DNA of 64,000 bases from Sphingobium sp. DEHP117 (GTDB lineage Bacteria > Pseudomonadota > Alphaproteobacteria > Sphingomonadales > Sphingomonadaceae), in contig NZ_JAPFBJ010000001.1 in assembly GCF_030867385.1 (NCBI RefSeq), positions 248,001 through 312,000 of the forward strand, in the 5' to 3' direction. Under the pieces are notes generated by a model. The model saw nothing but the letters and a program-made list of their open reading frames with translations, had not been told where the DNA came from and ran no database searches. This document shows, one piece after another, positions 1 to 9,145 of this stretch. Each line of letters begins with the position of its first letter. Position 1 is the first letter of the stretch. The position numbers and the translations under genes were made by a program.

Positions 1-915
1 ATCGCCGCGCTCGATGCCCGTATCGCCGAACTGAGGGATACTGCCCAATCCGGCGAGCTCAATATAGATAGCGAGATCGGCAAGTTGCAGCAGCGCGCCG
101 ACAAGATGCTGGCGGATACCTATGCGAAGTTGACGCCCTGGCAGAAGACGCAGGTCGCCCGCCATCCCGACCGCCCGCATTTCAAGCATTATGTGGCGGG
201 GCTGTTCGACGAATTCATCCCGCTTGCCGGGGATCGCGCCTTTGGCGACGATCAGGCGATACTGGGCGGATTTGCGCGACTGGGCAAAAGGCGCGTCATG
301 GTGATCGGCCATGAGAAGGGCGACGACACCGCGAGCCGTCTGCGCCACAATTTCGGCATGGGTAAGCCCGAGGGCTATCGCAAGGCGATCCGGCTAATGC
401 AGCTCGCCGACCGTTTCGGCCTGCCGGTGGTGACGCTGGTGGATACGTCCGGCGCGTTTCCGGGCGTGCAGGCGGAGGAGCGGGGGCAGGCGGAGGCCAT
501 CGCCCGCTCGACCGAACAGTGCCTCGCGCTTGGCGTGCCGATGGTCGCGGCAATCGTGGGTGAAGGCGGATCGGGTGGCGCTATCGCGCTTGCCGCCGCC
601 AACCGCGTGCTGATGCTGGAGCACGCCGTCTATAGCGTCATCTCGCCGGAGGGCTGCGCTTCCATTCTGTGGCGTACGGCGGAAAAGGCGAGCGACGCGG
701 CCACCGCGATGCAGGTGACGGCGCAGGATCTCAAGGCCTTGAACGTGATCGATCGCATCGTGCCGGAGCCGGTCGGCGGCGCGCACCGCGACCCTGCGCA
801 GGCCGTAGCCGCGCTCGGCCGGGCCATTACGGAGGAGCTGGACAGCCTTGTCCGGCTCGATACTGCAACATTGCGTAAGGACCGGGCAGACAAGTTTCTT
901 GCCATGGGGCAATAA
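1..915 (+). CDS. accA: Acetyl-CoA carboxylase carboxyltransferase subunit alpha (5' end outside window)
   Basis: The reading frame is open from the first base, so about the first 10-15 residues lie upstream of the window and 304 residues are visible. AccA pairs with AccD to move the carboxyl group from carboxybiotin to acetyl-CoA, giving malonyl-CoA for fatty acid synthesis in the cytoplasm. The visible N-terminus has the usual AccA helix (IAELRD, then [10 protein letters not shown]). The crotonase-fold core carries the glycine-rich oxyanion loop [11 protein letters not shown] and the family signature [14 protein letters not shown] at 85 could be mistaken for the start, but homology runs upstream of it. 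No terminator separates it from the next gene, which begins 71 bases downstream. Confidence 0.97.
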   Translation: MAALDARIAELRDTAQSGELNIDSEIGKLQQRADKMLADTYAKLTPWQKTQVARHPDRPHFKHYVAGLFDEFIPLAGDRAFGDDQAILGGFARLGKRRVMVIGHEKGDDTASRLRHNFGMGKPEGYRKAIRLMQLADRFGLPVVTLVDTSGAFPGVQAEERGQAEAIARSTEQCLALGVPMVAAIVGEGGSGGAIALAAANRVLMLEHAVYSVISPEGCASILWRTAEKASDAATAMQVTAQDLKALNVIDRIVPEPVGGAHRDPAQAVAALGRAITEELDSLVRLDTATLRKDRADKFLAMGQ

Positions 916-934
916 GCACCCAATATTGCGTGCG

Positions 935-959
935 GGAACGATCGGCGGCTTGGCCGGTT
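935..959 (+). promoter_or_regulatory. Candidate EcfG-type (general stress) promoter for the M48 protease gene
   Basis: GGAAC at 935-939, a 16-base spacer, then GGTT at 956-959. The alphaproteobacterial EcfG consensus is GGAAC-N16/17-CGTT, so the -10 has one mismatch. It sits about 28 bases before the ATG at 987. The call rests on the motif only. Confidence 0.4.
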
Positions 960-986
960 AAACCCTGAAAAGTGGGAGAGCTCCAT

Positions 987-2462
987 ATGCAGATGAAGCG
1001 CTTGTTCCTGAGCTGTGGCCTGCTTGCGCTGGTGATGGCCTGCGGCGAAGAGAGTGGCAGCAAGACCAAACCTATCCCGCTGGCGACATCGATCAGCGCG
1101 AAGGACAAGCAGGAAGGCGCGAAGGCTCATCCTGAATTGCTGCAGGAATTCGGCGGCGCTTATCAAGGGCCGCAGACCGCCTATGTGGTGAATGTAGGCC
1201 GCAAGATCGCGTCGCAATCCAGCCTGTCGAGCGTTCAGAGCGACTTTACCGTGACCCTGCTCAACAGTTCGGTCAACAACGCATTCGCGATCCCCGGCGG
1301 CTATGTCTATATCACGCGCCAGCTCATGGCGCTGTGCAACGACGAGGCCGAAATGGCGGGCGTATTGGGGCACGAGGTCGGCCATGTCGCGGCCATGCAC
1401 AGTCAGCGCAGGCAAAAGGCCGCTACGCGCAACGCGATAGGCGGCACCTTGCTTCAGATTCTTACGCAGGCGACGCTGGGAAGCTCGGGGCTGGGCGGAT
1501 TGCTTCAGCAGGGCATCGGGCAGGGGGCGCAGCTCCTCACGCTCAAATTTTCCCGCAGTCAGGAATATGAGGCGGACGACCTCGGCATCCGCTATCTCGC
1601 CAAGGGCGGATATGATCCGAAGGCATTGTCCTCGATGCTCGCCTCGCTTGCGGCGCAAAGTGCTCTCGACGCGCGGATCTCCGGGCAGACAAAGGATATG
1701 CCCGAATGGGCAAGTACGCACCCGGACCCGGCCTCGCGCGTTCAGCGGGCGCTTCAGCGGGCACGGGACACCGGCTCTACCAATACGCTGCGCAACCGTG
1801 ACGCGTTTCTCGCGGCGTTGAACGGCGTGATCTATGGCGACGATCCCAAGCAGGGCGTGGTGAACGGCAGCCAGTTCATTCACCCGGACCTCAGGATTGC
1901 GTTCACAGCGCCCACTGGCTTCGCGCTGAATAACGGCACACAGGCGGTGACGATCTCAGGATCGAGCGGGCAGGCGCAATTCAGCGGCGGGCCTTATTCA
2001 GGCAACCTCGACTCATATGTCACCAGCGTATTCCGGGCGCTTGCCAAGAATGACAGCTTCACACCCCAATCGATCCAGCACGGATCGGTAGGCGGCATGA
2101 ATACCGCGTACACCACAGTGCAGGCAAACGGCCAGTCCGGCCCGGTCGATGTGACCGTGATCGCCTATGAGCTGGCACCCAATCAGGCGTTCCATTTCAT
2201 TACGATGACGGCGGCGGGGCAGGGCTTCGGACCCTTCGCGGGAATGACCCAGTCCTTCCGGCGGATCAATGCGCAGGAGGCGGCGGCGGTGAAGCCGCGC
2301 AAGGTGGCCGTCGTGACCGTGAAGTCAGGAGATACGGTCAATTCGCTCTCGGCGCGCATGGCGTATAACGACTATAGGCTGGAGCGATTCCTCACCTTGA
2401 ACGCTCTCAATGCGTCCTCCACGCTCACGCCGGGGCAAAAGGTCAAGATCGTTACCTATTGA
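987..2462 (+). CDS. M48-family metalloprotease lipoprotein with C-terminal LysM-like domain
   Basis: The 491-residue product starts with a lipoprotein signal (MKRLFLSCGLLALVMAC), so it is probably anchored to a membrane in the periplasm. The zinc protease core shows HEVGH at about residues 129-133 and the third ligand region QEYEADD near residue 195, as in BepA/LoiP-type M48 peptidases of envelope quality control. The last ~50 residues (VKSGDTVNSLSARM to LTPGQKVKIV) look like a LysM peptidoglycan-binding module. ATG at 987 is chosen because GGGAGAG lies 6 bases upstream; an in-frame GTG at 972 lacks such a site. An EcfG-like promoter just upstream suggests stress induction. The substrate is unknown. 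Confidence 0.9.
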   Translation: MQMKRLFLSCGLLALVMACGEESGSKTKPIPLATSISAKDKQEGAKAHPELLQEFGGAYQGPQTAYVVNVGRKIASQSSLSSVQSDFTVTLLNSSVNNAFAIPGGYVYITRQLMALCNDEAEMAGVLGHEVGHVAAMHSQRRQKAATRNAIGGTLLQILTQATLGSSGLGGLLQQGIGQGAQLLTLKFSRSQEYEADDLGIRYLAKGGYDPKALSSMLASLAAQSALDARISGQTKDMPEWASTHPDPASRVQRALQRARDTGSTNTLRNRDAFLAALNGVIYGDDPKQGVVNGSQFIHPDLRIAFTAPTGFALNNGTQAVTISGSSGQAQFSGGPYSGNLDSYVTSVFRALAKNDSFTPQSIQHGSVGGMNTAYTTVQANGQSGPVDVTVIAYELAPNQAFHFITMTAAGQGFGPFAGMTQSFRRINAQEAAAVKPRKVAVVTVKSGDTVNSLSARMAYNDYRLERFLTLNALNASSTLTPGQKVKIVTY

Positions 2463-2540
2463 TCCGTGCGCGTCTTACTTTGGATGAAACCGGGATTCAC
2501 GTTGCAGGCAATTCGCCCTGAAACGATAATGGTCTAACGA

Positions 2541-2578
2541 AAAAGGCGGCGGGATTTGCTCCCGCCGCCTCTTTTTTT
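2541..2578. terminator. Bidirectional Rho-independent terminator
   Basis: A 10-bp perfect stem (2545-2554 with 2560-2569) and 5-base loop, preceded by AAAA and followed by a seven-T tract at 2572-2578. It can end both the accA/protease transcript and the Flp pilin transcript arriving on the opposite strand. Confidence 0.88.
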
Positions 2579-2594
2579 CAATCGTGACAAGACC

Positions 2595-2753
2595 TTAAAG
2601 GTTGTTGCCCACATTATTGAAAGTGTTCTGAAGCTTGTTGCCCATGCTGCCCATCGCGGTGATGGCAGCAACGGCGATCAGAGCGGCGATCAGACCATAT
2701 TCGATGGCGGTCGCGCCCTTCTCATTCTTGAGCATTTTTTTCCGAAACAGCAT
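2595..2753 (-). CDS. Flp family type IVb pilin (copy 1)
   Basis: A 52-residue Flp/TadA-type prepilin. It has a short basic leader (MLFRKKMLKNEKG), the prepilin peptidase site G/ATAIE with the conserved glutamate at +5 and tyrosine at +6, then one hydrophobic helix (LIAALIAVAAITAMG). Start 2753 is preferred over the upstream ATG at 2780 because GGGAG lies nine bases before it and because it gives the same 52-residue length as copy 2. Flp pilins assemble into tight-adherence pili using Tad machinery, which is not in this window. Copies 1 and 2 differ at only a few positions. Confidence 0.9.
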   Translation of the reverse strand: MLFRKKMLKNEKGATAIEYGLIAALIAVAAITAMGSMGNKLQNTFNNVGNNL

Positions 2754-2821
2754 TTCTTGCATCTCCCACAATGTATGCAACCAATGAGGTCTTGCAGCAA
2801 AAACCCTAGGCGACAGGCGCC

Positions 2822-2980
2822 TTAGAGGTTGTTGCCGACGTTGTTGAAGGTGTTCTTCAGCTTGTTGCCCATGCTGCCCATCGCGCTGATGGCGGCAACG
2901 GCGATGAGAGCGGCGATCAGGCCATATTCGATGGCGGTCGCACCCTTGTTGTTCTTCAGCATCTTACGGAAAAAGGCCAT
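2822..2980 (-). CDS. Flp family type IVb pilin (copy 2)
   Basis: A 52-residue prepilin almost identical to its neighbour at 2595-2753: MAFFRKMLKNNKG leader, cleavage site G/ATAIEYG, one membrane helix and an NKLKNTFNNVGNNL tail. AAGGAGA lies 5 bases before the ATG at 2980. The pair is evidently a tandem duplication, with 68 bases between them and no terminator, so they are probably cotranscribed. Confidence 0.92.
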   Translation of the reverse strand: MAFFRKMLKNNKGATAIEYGLIAALIAVAAISAMGSMGNKLKNTFNNVGNNL

Positions 2981-3108
2981 GTGATGTCTCCTTGAAAAGC
3001 TTGCCTCTAACTACCCGGCTTGATGGTTTCCCATTTCAGCGTTCCGAAAATTAGGGGCGATGGGTAAAATAAATCTTAAAAAATTGGCGGAAAAACCGGG
3101 ATTGTCGG

Positions 3109-3306
3109 TTAACCGGCGTTAGTCACGTTTTGCGCGACGTTGTTCCACATATTGCCCGTCTGGCCCGCTACAAAACTGAGCGAACCGACAATGGCGAGCG
3201 CGATCATGGCGAGGATGACCCCATATTCGATGGCCGTTGCCCCGCGATTGCAACGCAAAAGGCCGCGCTCTTTGCCCGGTGCGATACGATGGAAGAGGTT
3301 TGTCAT
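3109..3306 (-). CDS. Flp family type IVb pilin (divergent third copy)
   Basis: A 65-residue prepilin with a longer leader (about 22 residues to the cleavage glycine), site RG/ATAIEYG and a helix reading VILAMIALAIVGSLSFV. Its tail (WNNVAQNVTNAG) differs from the two 52-residue pilins, so it may be a minor or alternative pilin. Start ATG 3306 follows GAGAGG; the frame stays open further upstream but without a ribosome site. The start lies only a few dozen bases from the divergent mutT start, so the two genes share a very compact promoter region. Confidence 0.85.
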   Translation of the reverse strand: MTNLFHRIAPGKERGLLRCNRGATAIEYGVILAMIALAIVGSLSFVAGQTGNMWNNVAQNVTNAG

Positions 3307-3347
3307 GTCGCCAGCCTCTCGATATGAAGACGCGGGAACAGGTTCTA

Positions 3348-3791
3348 ATGGCTGAGGCGTTAATAAAATCTTTGCAAACGGAACGCGCGGCGCGCGGACC
3401 ACTCATCGTGGTGGCGGCGGCTCTTGTCGATGCCGAAGGCCGGGTGCTGTTGCAGCAACGGCCGGAGGGAAAGTCCATGGCTGGGCTGTGGGAGTTTCCG
3501 GGCGGCAAGGTCGAGCCGGGCGAGACCCCGCAGGCCGCGCTCGTGCGGGAGCTGGAAGAGGAACTGGGTATCCTTACCTATGAAAGCTGCCTCGCGCCAG
3601 CAACCTTTGCCTCCGAGGCGCTGGATGACAGGGACCTGTTGCTGCTCCTCTATGTATGCCGCAAATGGACTGGCGTGCCCGAGTTGCGTCACGCCTCCGC
3701 GCTGCGCTGGGTAAGGCCGGTCGAGATGTTTTCCCTGCCGATGCCGCCGGCCGACCTGCCTATGATTGGCGTGCTCGACGCGTTGCTATAG
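3348..3791 (+). CDS. mutT: Nudix hydrolase, 8-oxo-dGTP diphosphatase (MutT type)
   Basis: A 147-residue Nudix protein. The Nudix box begins GGKVEPGETPQAALVRELEE and continues ELGI, matching GX5EX7REUXEEXGU with all metal-binding glutamates. The N-terminal LIVVAAALVDAEGRVLLQQR and the short length fit MutT, which removes oxidised dGTP from the nucleotide pool. ATG 3348 is chosen for similarity to MutT N-termini; ATG 3324 in the same frame would add eight residues. It is divergent from the third Flp pilin and ends 45 bases before the convergent DUF952 gene. Confidence 0.85.
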   Translation: MAEALIKSLQTERAARGPLIVVAAALVDAEGRVLLQQRPEGKSMAGLWEFPGGKVEPGETPQAALVRELEEELGILTYESCLAPATFASEALDDRDLLLLLYVCRKWTGVPELRHASALRWVRPVEMFSLPMPPADLPMIGVLDALL

Positions 3792-3836
3792 GCAACAAAC
3801 GCGCTATCACGAAGAATCTTTCGTGAGCCAGCTTGT

Positions 3837-4184
3837 TCAGAAGCCAGCAGGAAAAATGTGTTTTCCGTCGGGGCCCATGCGCAGGGTTGCCTTCGTCGTG
3901 ACGGCGCTCATCGGGATCGGGCCGTAAACATGGGGAAACAGTGCGCCCCCGCGCGACAACTCCCATTTCACGGTCTCGCCCAGCGCGGGCAGGTCTATCA
4001 TCGCCAGCACGAGGTCGTCCTGCCCCGCGAAATGCTTTGCGACCGTCTCTACCACCTGATCGCGGGCGGAGAGGTGGATGTAGCCATCCGCAATGTCGAC
4101 TGGCGCGCCGGTGAAGCTCTCATCCGCGCGCCATTGTGTCCATTGATCGCGCGTCAGGACTTTATAGGCGAACAGATCGGTCAT
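3837..4184 (-). CDS. DUF952 family protein
   Basis: A 115-residue cytoplasmic protein of the DUF952 family ([15 protein letters not shown], then DGYIHLSARDQV and FPHVYGPIPMSAV). The fold resembles small ADP-ribosyl or glutathione-type binding proteins, but no activity is established. Its ATG overlaps the gyrA TGA (ATGA at 4181-4184), so it is translationally coupled to gyrA and shares its transcript. The frame is open further upstream inside gyrA but shows no similarity there. Confidence 0.85.
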   Translation of the reverse strand: MTDLFAYKVLTRDQWTQWRADESFTGAPVDIADGYIHLSARDQVVETVAKHFAGQDDLVLAMIDLPALGETVKWELSRGGALFPHVYGPIPMSAVTTKATLRMGPDGKHIFPAGF

Positions 4185-6877
4185 TCGGATGTCGGAAGAG
4201 CGTCCGCTTCGCTGCCTTCCTCGCTCTCGCCGCTCTCGCTGATCTTGGCTGCGGACACGACATGCTCTTCGTCCGCCACGTTGAACAGGCGCACGCCCGC
4301 CGAGCCGCGCCCAATCACGCGCATGGAATTGAGGCCCATGCGGATCAACTTGGCCTGATCGGTGACGAGCATCAACTGGTCGTCGCGCGTGGCGGGGAAG
4401 CTGGCGACCACGAGTCCGTTGCGCGCGATATTGTCGATGTTGGTGATGCCCTGGCCACCGCGCCCGGTGCGCCGATATTCGTAGGCGGAGCTGAGCTTGC
4501 CATAGCCATTTGCGCAAACGGTGAGGATGAACTGTTCCCTTTCCGCCATCTCCGCCATGCGTTCGGGCGACAGTGAAGGTTCGCCTTCCTTCTCGCCTTT
4601 CCACGGAGCGAAGCGAAGATAGGCTTCGCGCTCCTCCTGCGTGGCGCCGGATCGGTGGAGAATGGAGAGCGAGATCACCTCGTCGCCCTGCTTCAGCGTC
4701 ATGCCGCGCACGCCAGTGGACGAGCGGCTCTGGAACTCGCGAATGTCGGACCCCATGAAACGGATAGCCTTGCCCTGGCGGCTGGCGAGCAGCACGTCGT
4801 CATTCTCGCTGAGCAGCGCGACGCCGATCAGGCAGTCGTCGGCATCTTCACCCTCGAACTTCATGGCGATCTTGCCGTTGGACGGGATATTGGCGAAGGC
4901 GTCCATGCTGTTGCGACGCACGGACCCGTTCTTCGTCGCGAACATGACGTGCAGGTCTTTCCAGCTCTCCTCATCCTCGGGCAGCGGCAGCACGGTCTGG
5001 ATGGTCTCGCCCTCGCCCAGGGGGAGCAGGTTTACCATCGGCCGCCCGCGCGTTGCAGGGCCACCCTCCGGAAGGCGCCAGACCTTGAGACGATAGACCT
5101 TGCCTAAGGTAGAGAAGAACAGCACCGGCGTGTGGGTGCTGGTGACGAACAGCTCGGTGATCGCATCCTCGTCCTTGGTTGCCATGCCCGCGCGACCCTT
5201 GCCGCCGCGCGCCTGAGACCGGAAGCTGTCGAGCGGAGTGCGCTTGATATAGCCCTGCATCGTGACGGTAACGACCATGTCCTCGCGCTCGATCAGGTCT
5301 TCGTCTTCAATGCCGTCCGCCGCCGGTGCGAGAGTCGATTTGCGCGGCGTGGCAAATTCGGCCTCTATCGCCTCGAACTCTTCGCGCATTACGGTGTAGA
5401 GCTTGGCCCGGTCCGCCAAAATCGCGAGATATTCAGCAATATTGGCGGCGAGGCCTTGCAGCTCGTTGCCGATCTCGTCCCGCCCCAGCGCAGTGAGGCG
5501 ATGCAGGCGCAGATCGAGGATCGCACGCACTTGAAGTTCGGACAGGCGATAACTGTCGCCCTCGATCTCGGTCTCGATCGCCTCGACCAGGCGGATATAG
5601 GGCGCGATCTCCGCCACCGGCCATTCGCGTGCCAACAGCTTTTCGCGCGCGTCGGCGGGGCTGGAGGCTCCGCGGATGATGCGGACGACTTCGTCGAGGT
5701 TGGTGACGGCGACAACAAGGCCCAACAATAGGTGCGCCCGCTCGCGCGCCTTGTTCAGCTCGAACTTGGTGCGGCGGGTGATGACCTCCTCGCGGAACTT
5801 GATGAAGGCCTCAATGATGTCCTTGAGGTTCAGGAGCTCCGGCCTGCCGCCCCTGATCGCCAGCATGTTTGCGGGGAACGAGGACTGCGCGGGCGTGTGA
5901 CGCCAGAGCTGATTGAGCACGACGTCAGGCGTGGCGTCGCGTTTCAGGTCGATGACGATGCGCACACCCTCACGGCTCGATTCGTCGCGGATGTCGGAAA
6001 TGCCCTCGATCCGCTTGTCCTTCGCCGCCTCCGCGATCTTTTCGACGAGACCGTTCTTGCCGGTTTGGTAAGGAATCTCGGTCAGCACGATGGAGCGTCG
6101 GTCGCCGCGTCCCTCCTCGATCTCGTGGCGCGAGCGCATTATGATCGAACCGCGCCCGGTGGCGTAGGCCGAGCGCGCACCAGACTGGCCGAGGATCAGC
6201 GCGCCGGTCGGAAAATCCGGGCCGGGGACGATCTGCATGAGCTCATCGAGCGAGATCAGCGGATTGTCCATCGTGGCGAGGCACGCGCGCAGCACTTCGC
6301 CCAGATTGTGCGGCGGCACGTTGGTCGCCATGCCCACAGCGATGCCGCCTGCGCCGTTGACCAGCAGGTTGGGGAAGCGGGCGGGCAGCACCTGCGGCTC
6401 CCGCTCAGATCCGTCATAATTCGGCGTGAAATCGACCGTATCCTTGTCGAGATCGTCGAGCAGCGCGTTCGCCACCTTGGCGAGGCGGGCCTCGGTGTAG
6501 CGCATCGCCGCCGGGCTGTCCGGGTCCATCGATCCGAAGTTCCCCTGACCATCGATCAGCGGCACCCGCATCGACCAGTCCTGCGTCATGCGGGCAAGCG
6601 CATCATAGATCGAGCTGTCGCCGTGCGGGTGATATTTACCCATGACATCGCCGACGATGCGCGCCGACTTGCGATAGGGCTTGCCTGCGACGAAGCCCTG
6701 CTCGTGCGCGCCGAAGAGGATGCGACGGTGGACGGGCTTCAGGCCATCGCGCACATCGGGCAGCGCGCGGCTGACGATGACGGACATTGCATAATCGAGA
6801 TAGCTCGACTTCATCTCGTCGACGATGTCGATCGGGCTGATGTCTGAAGGTTCGGCGAGCAATGTCCCGTCGGTCAA
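4181..6877 (-). CDS. gyrA: DNA gyrase subunit A
   Basis: An 898-residue type IIA topoisomerase subunit that, with GyrB, introduces negative supercoils using ATP. The active-site tyrosine is Tyr127 in [10 protein letters not shown]. The C-terminal domain carries the GyrA box QARGGKG, which separates it from ParC. The quinolone-resistance region reads [17 protein letters not shown]: the residues equivalent to E. coli Ser83 and Asp87 are Ser88 and Asp92, so no classical GyrA resistance substitution is present. The tail is acidic and about 25 residues longer than in E. coli. Its 3' end overlaps the DUF952 gene by four bases. Confidence 0.98.
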   Translation of the reverse strand: MTDGTLLAEPSDISPIDIVDEMKSSYLDYAMSVIVSRALPDVRDGLKPVHRRILFGAHEQGFVAGKPYRKSARIVGDVMGKYHPHGDSSIYDALARMTQDWSMRVPLIDGQGNFGSMDPDSPAAMRYTEARLAKVANALLDDLDKDTVDFTPNYDGSEREPQVLPARFPNLLVNGAGGIAVGMATNVPPHNLGEVLRACLATMDNPLISLDELMQIVPGPDFPTGALILGQSGARSAYATGRGSIIMRSRHEIEEGRGDRRSIVLTEIPYQTGKNGLVEKIAEAAKDKRIEGISDIRDESSREGVRIVIDLKRDATPDVVLNQLWRHTPAQSSFPANMLAIRGGRPELLNLKDIIEAFIKFREEVITRRTKFELNKARERAHLLLGLVVAVTNLDEVVRIIRGASSPADAREKLLAREWPVAEIAPYIRLVEAIETEIEGDSYRLSELQVRAILDLRLHRLTALGRDEIGNELQGLAANIAEYLAILADRAKLYTVMREEFEAIEAEFATPRKSTLAPAADGIEDEDLIEREDMVVTVTMQGYIKRTPLDSFRSQARGGKGRAGMATKDEDAITELFVTSTHTPVLFFSTLGKVYRLKVWRLPEGGPATRGRPMVNLLPLGEGETIQTVLPLPEDEESWKDLHVMFATKNGSVRRNSMDAFANIPSNGKIAMKFEGEDADDCLIGVALLSENDDVLLASRQGKAIRFMGSDIREFQSRSSTGVRGMTLKQGDEVISLSILHRSGATQEEREAYLRFAPWKGEKEGEPSLSPERMAEMAEREQFILTVCANGYGKLSSAYEYRRTGRGGQGITNIDNIARNGLVVASFPATRDDQLMLVTDQAKLIRMGLNSMRVIGRGSAGVRLFNVADEEHVVSAAKISESGESEEGSEADALPTSE

Positions 6878-7171
6878 GGCGTCTCTCTTTTCATTTTTGA
6901 GGCTGCTACAAATCGGTGGCTTGTCCTAGCCGCTTCCGGGGGCGCTGTCACCCCTCGCGCGCAGGCGCGCACGCACACGCGCGTGAGCGGACGAGCTCTG
7001 GCGTCGGCGGACCGTGGCGCAACGGCGTTTAACCGGATATACGCGCATGACAAGCGCGCGTCCGCCCGCTATGGAACCGCCATTCAACCATCATTCACGC
7101 TGCGGATATTATTTCCGCCGTGGAAGGCAGGATTTCCGTCGGTCGTTTCCGGCGCAAGAGGAGAAGAATGG

Positions 7172-8455
7172 ATGCGTAAAGTTTCGCCGGTCGCACTGGG
7201 TCTGATGCTGGCATTGGGAGGCGTTTCGCTCGGCGTTTCCGCGCCGGCTGTCTATGCGAAGGCAAAGGCTCCGACAGCACCGCAGGCGAAGCCGAGCGCG
7301 GGGTTCCTCGGGCCGGTGCAGAAGCTTCAGGAAGCGGTTAACAAGAAAGACATCGCCGCCGCTCAGGCCGCGCTTCCGGCCGCGCAAGCAGCCGCCAAGA
7401 CGCCGGACGACGCCTATTTTCTCAATTCGATGAAGCTCAATCTCAGCATTCTCGCCAACGACGCTGTCATGCAGGGCGAGGCGCTCAAAGGCATGCTGGA
7501 CTCGGGTTTTGTGCCGCCTGAGCAGCAGGGCCAGTTCAGCGCGATTCTCGCCAGCCGCGCCTATGATGCCAAGGATTATGACACCGCGCTCAGCTATGGC
7601 GAAAAGGCTGCCGCGCTGAACTATAAGCCTGAGGAAGTAAACGTTGTTCTGGCGCAGGCGATCTGGGCAAAGGGCAAGGGCAACCCCTCCGAAATCGCGC
7701 GCGGCCTGGATTACTTTAGAAAGGCGATCGATGCCCGCAAGGCTGCAGGCCAACCTGTTGATCCAAGCTGGTATCAGATGGGCGTACAGCAGGCATCGAG
7801 GGCCAACTTGCCGCAGATCAAGGACTGGGCCACGATGGCCTACGACGCCCGACCGACTGGTGATGCCCTGCGGACCCTGTTGCGCATATATCAGCGCGAG
7901 AATCCAGCGATGACCAGTCGAGAGAACCTCGACCTGCTGCGCCTGATGCAATATTCGGGCGGTCTCGGGGTGAAAGGTGACTTTCTCGAATATGCCGAGA
8001 TGGCCTTCAAGGGCGGTATCTACGGCGAGGTGAAATCCGTGATCGATGCCGGGCGAAGCGCACGCGATGCACGCAGCAACTTCTATCTCACTTCGGTGGA
8101 CGGGAACGATACCTACACCATTGCGAGCCAGAAGATCGCGGCCGACAAGGCAACGCTGGCTGGGGCAGCGGCAGATGCCGCCAAGGCGGCTACTGGCAAA
8201 GTCGCGGCGGCGACAGCTGATGCCTATATGGGCTATGGTGACAACGCAAAGGCGATCAGCCTCTATGAGATGGCGCTGCAGAAGGGCGGAGCCGGGGTTG
8301 ATGTCGCCGAGGTGAACACCCGCCTCGGCATCGCGCAGGCGCGCGCGGGTAACACCGAGGCAGCCAAAGCGAGCTTCGCAAAGGTGACGGGCGGCGCGCG
8401 CGGCGCAATCGCGCAATATTGGCTGAAATGGCTTAACCGCACACCCGCGGCATAA
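7172..8455 (+). CDS. Secreted tetratricopeptide-like repeat protein
   Basis: A 427-residue exported protein. The signal peptide (MRKVSPVALGLMLALGG, ending near VYAKA) is followed by an Ala/Lys/Pro linker and then helical repeats of TPR/SEL1 character, for example YDTALSYGEKAAALNYKPEE and AKAISLYEMALQKGG. The repeats suggest a periplasmic scaffold; no enzymatic motif is visible. ATG 7172 follows GAGGAGAAG; the longer frame from 6983 has no signal sequence and covers a GC-rich palindromic region. A hairpin terminator follows at 8482. Function unknown. Confidence 0.82.
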   Translation: MRKVSPVALGLMLALGGVSLGVSAPAVYAKAKAPTAPQAKPSAGFLGPVQKLQEAVNKKDIAAAQAALPAAQAAAKTPDDAYFLNSMKLNLSILANDAVMQGEALKGMLDSGFVPPEQQGQFSAILASRAYDAKDYDTALSYGEKAAALNYKPEEVNVVLAQAIWAKGKGNPSEIARGLDYFRKAIDARKAAGQPVDPSWYQMGVQQASRANLPQIKDWATMAYDARPTGDALRTLLRIYQRENPAMTSRENLDLLRLMQYSGGLGVKGDFLEYAEMAFKGGIYGEVKSVIDAGRSARDARSNFYLTSVDGNDTYTIASQKIAADKATLAGAAADAAKAATGKVAAATADAYMGYGDNAKAISLYEMALQKGGAGVDVAEVNTRLGIAQARAGNTEAAKASFAKVTGGARGAIAQYWLKWLNRTPAA

Positions 8456-8481
8456 GCTGGCGGAAGGCTTGTGAATTGGCG

Positions 8482-8510
8482 GGCGGCGGGAGCAATCCTG
8501 CCGCCTGTTT
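8482..8510. terminator. Probable Rho-independent terminator between convergent genes
   Basis: A 10-bp stem (8482-8491 with 8496-8505, one G-T pair) with a GCAA loop and a short, interrupted T tract (TGTTT). It lies exactly between the convergent repeat protein and the Lrp gene. Confidence 0.6.
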
Positions 8511-8989
8511 CATTCGCCGATAGGTACGCCTGGCAGTGCCTTGGACGTGCGGATCGTCAAAGAGGTCTTTACGCTCGCGACATTGGGCGCAGAAGTGAGG
8601 TGCGCGGTAAGGAAGGTCTGAAAGCTTTGTAAATCCCGCGCGACGACCTTCAGCATGAAATCAATTTCGCCATTGAGCATATGGCACTCCCGCACCTCCG
8701 GCAGAGCGGCAACATGGCTTTCGAACGCCCGTAAATCTGCTTCGGCCTGACTCTTGAGGCTCACCATCGCAAAGACGGTGATGCTATATCCCAGCGCTGC
8801 GGGGTCGAGATCGGCGTGATAGGCACGGATAACGCCTTGTTGCTCCAGCGATTTCACCCTGCGCAGGCAGGGAGGCGCCGTAAGGCCCACGCTGGTCGCA
8901 AGCTCGATATTGGTCATGCGCCCATCGTTCTGCAGCAGTGCAAGGATTGCCCTGTCTATGTCGTCCAGCCTGATATTACCGGCGCTCAC
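8510..8989 (-). CDS. Lrp/AsnC family transcriptional regulator
   Basis: A 159-residue regulator with an N-terminal winged helix (LDDIDRAILALLQNDGRMTN, then VGLTAPPCLRRVKSLE) and a C-terminal RAM/AsnC effector domain (ALGYSITVFAMVSLK to VRECHMLNGEIDFML). Such proteins form octamers that sense amino acids. GTG 8989 is chosen because AAGGAA lies six bases upstream; a TTG at 9007 would add six residues. No amino acid gene is adjacent, so the target is unclear. The next gene, an atypical kinase, is divergent with a 156-base gap. Confidence 0.88.
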   Translation of the reverse strand: MSAGNIRLDDIDRAILALLQNDGRMTNIELATSVGLTAPPCLRRVKSLEQQGVIRAYHADLDPAALGYSITVFAMVSLKSQAEADLRAFESHVAALPEVRECHMLNGEIDFMLKVVARDLQSFQTFLTAHLTSAPNVASVKTSLTIRTSKALPGVPIGE

Positions 8990-9145
8990 GGCAATTTCCT
9001 TATCCAAAGAGGCGCTCTGAGGATAATAATATTCCGAGCCTTTGCAACCGTCCCACTATGCGACGAATCGTTTTTAACCCTGAACTGCCCTTTCCCTCTG
9101 GCTGCAAATTGAATAAGCCAAAACAGGCTTAGCGAGGGATTCACC

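Noticed and set aside
4181..6877. Quinolone-resistance substitutions in GyrA
   Set aside because: Ser88 and Asp92 (E. coli Ser83/Asp87 positions) are both wild type.
6940..7010. GC-rich palindromic stretch before the TPR gene, considered as a terminator or origin
   Set aside because: Only short CGCGCG-type palindromes without T tract or DnaA-box cluster; likely compositional.
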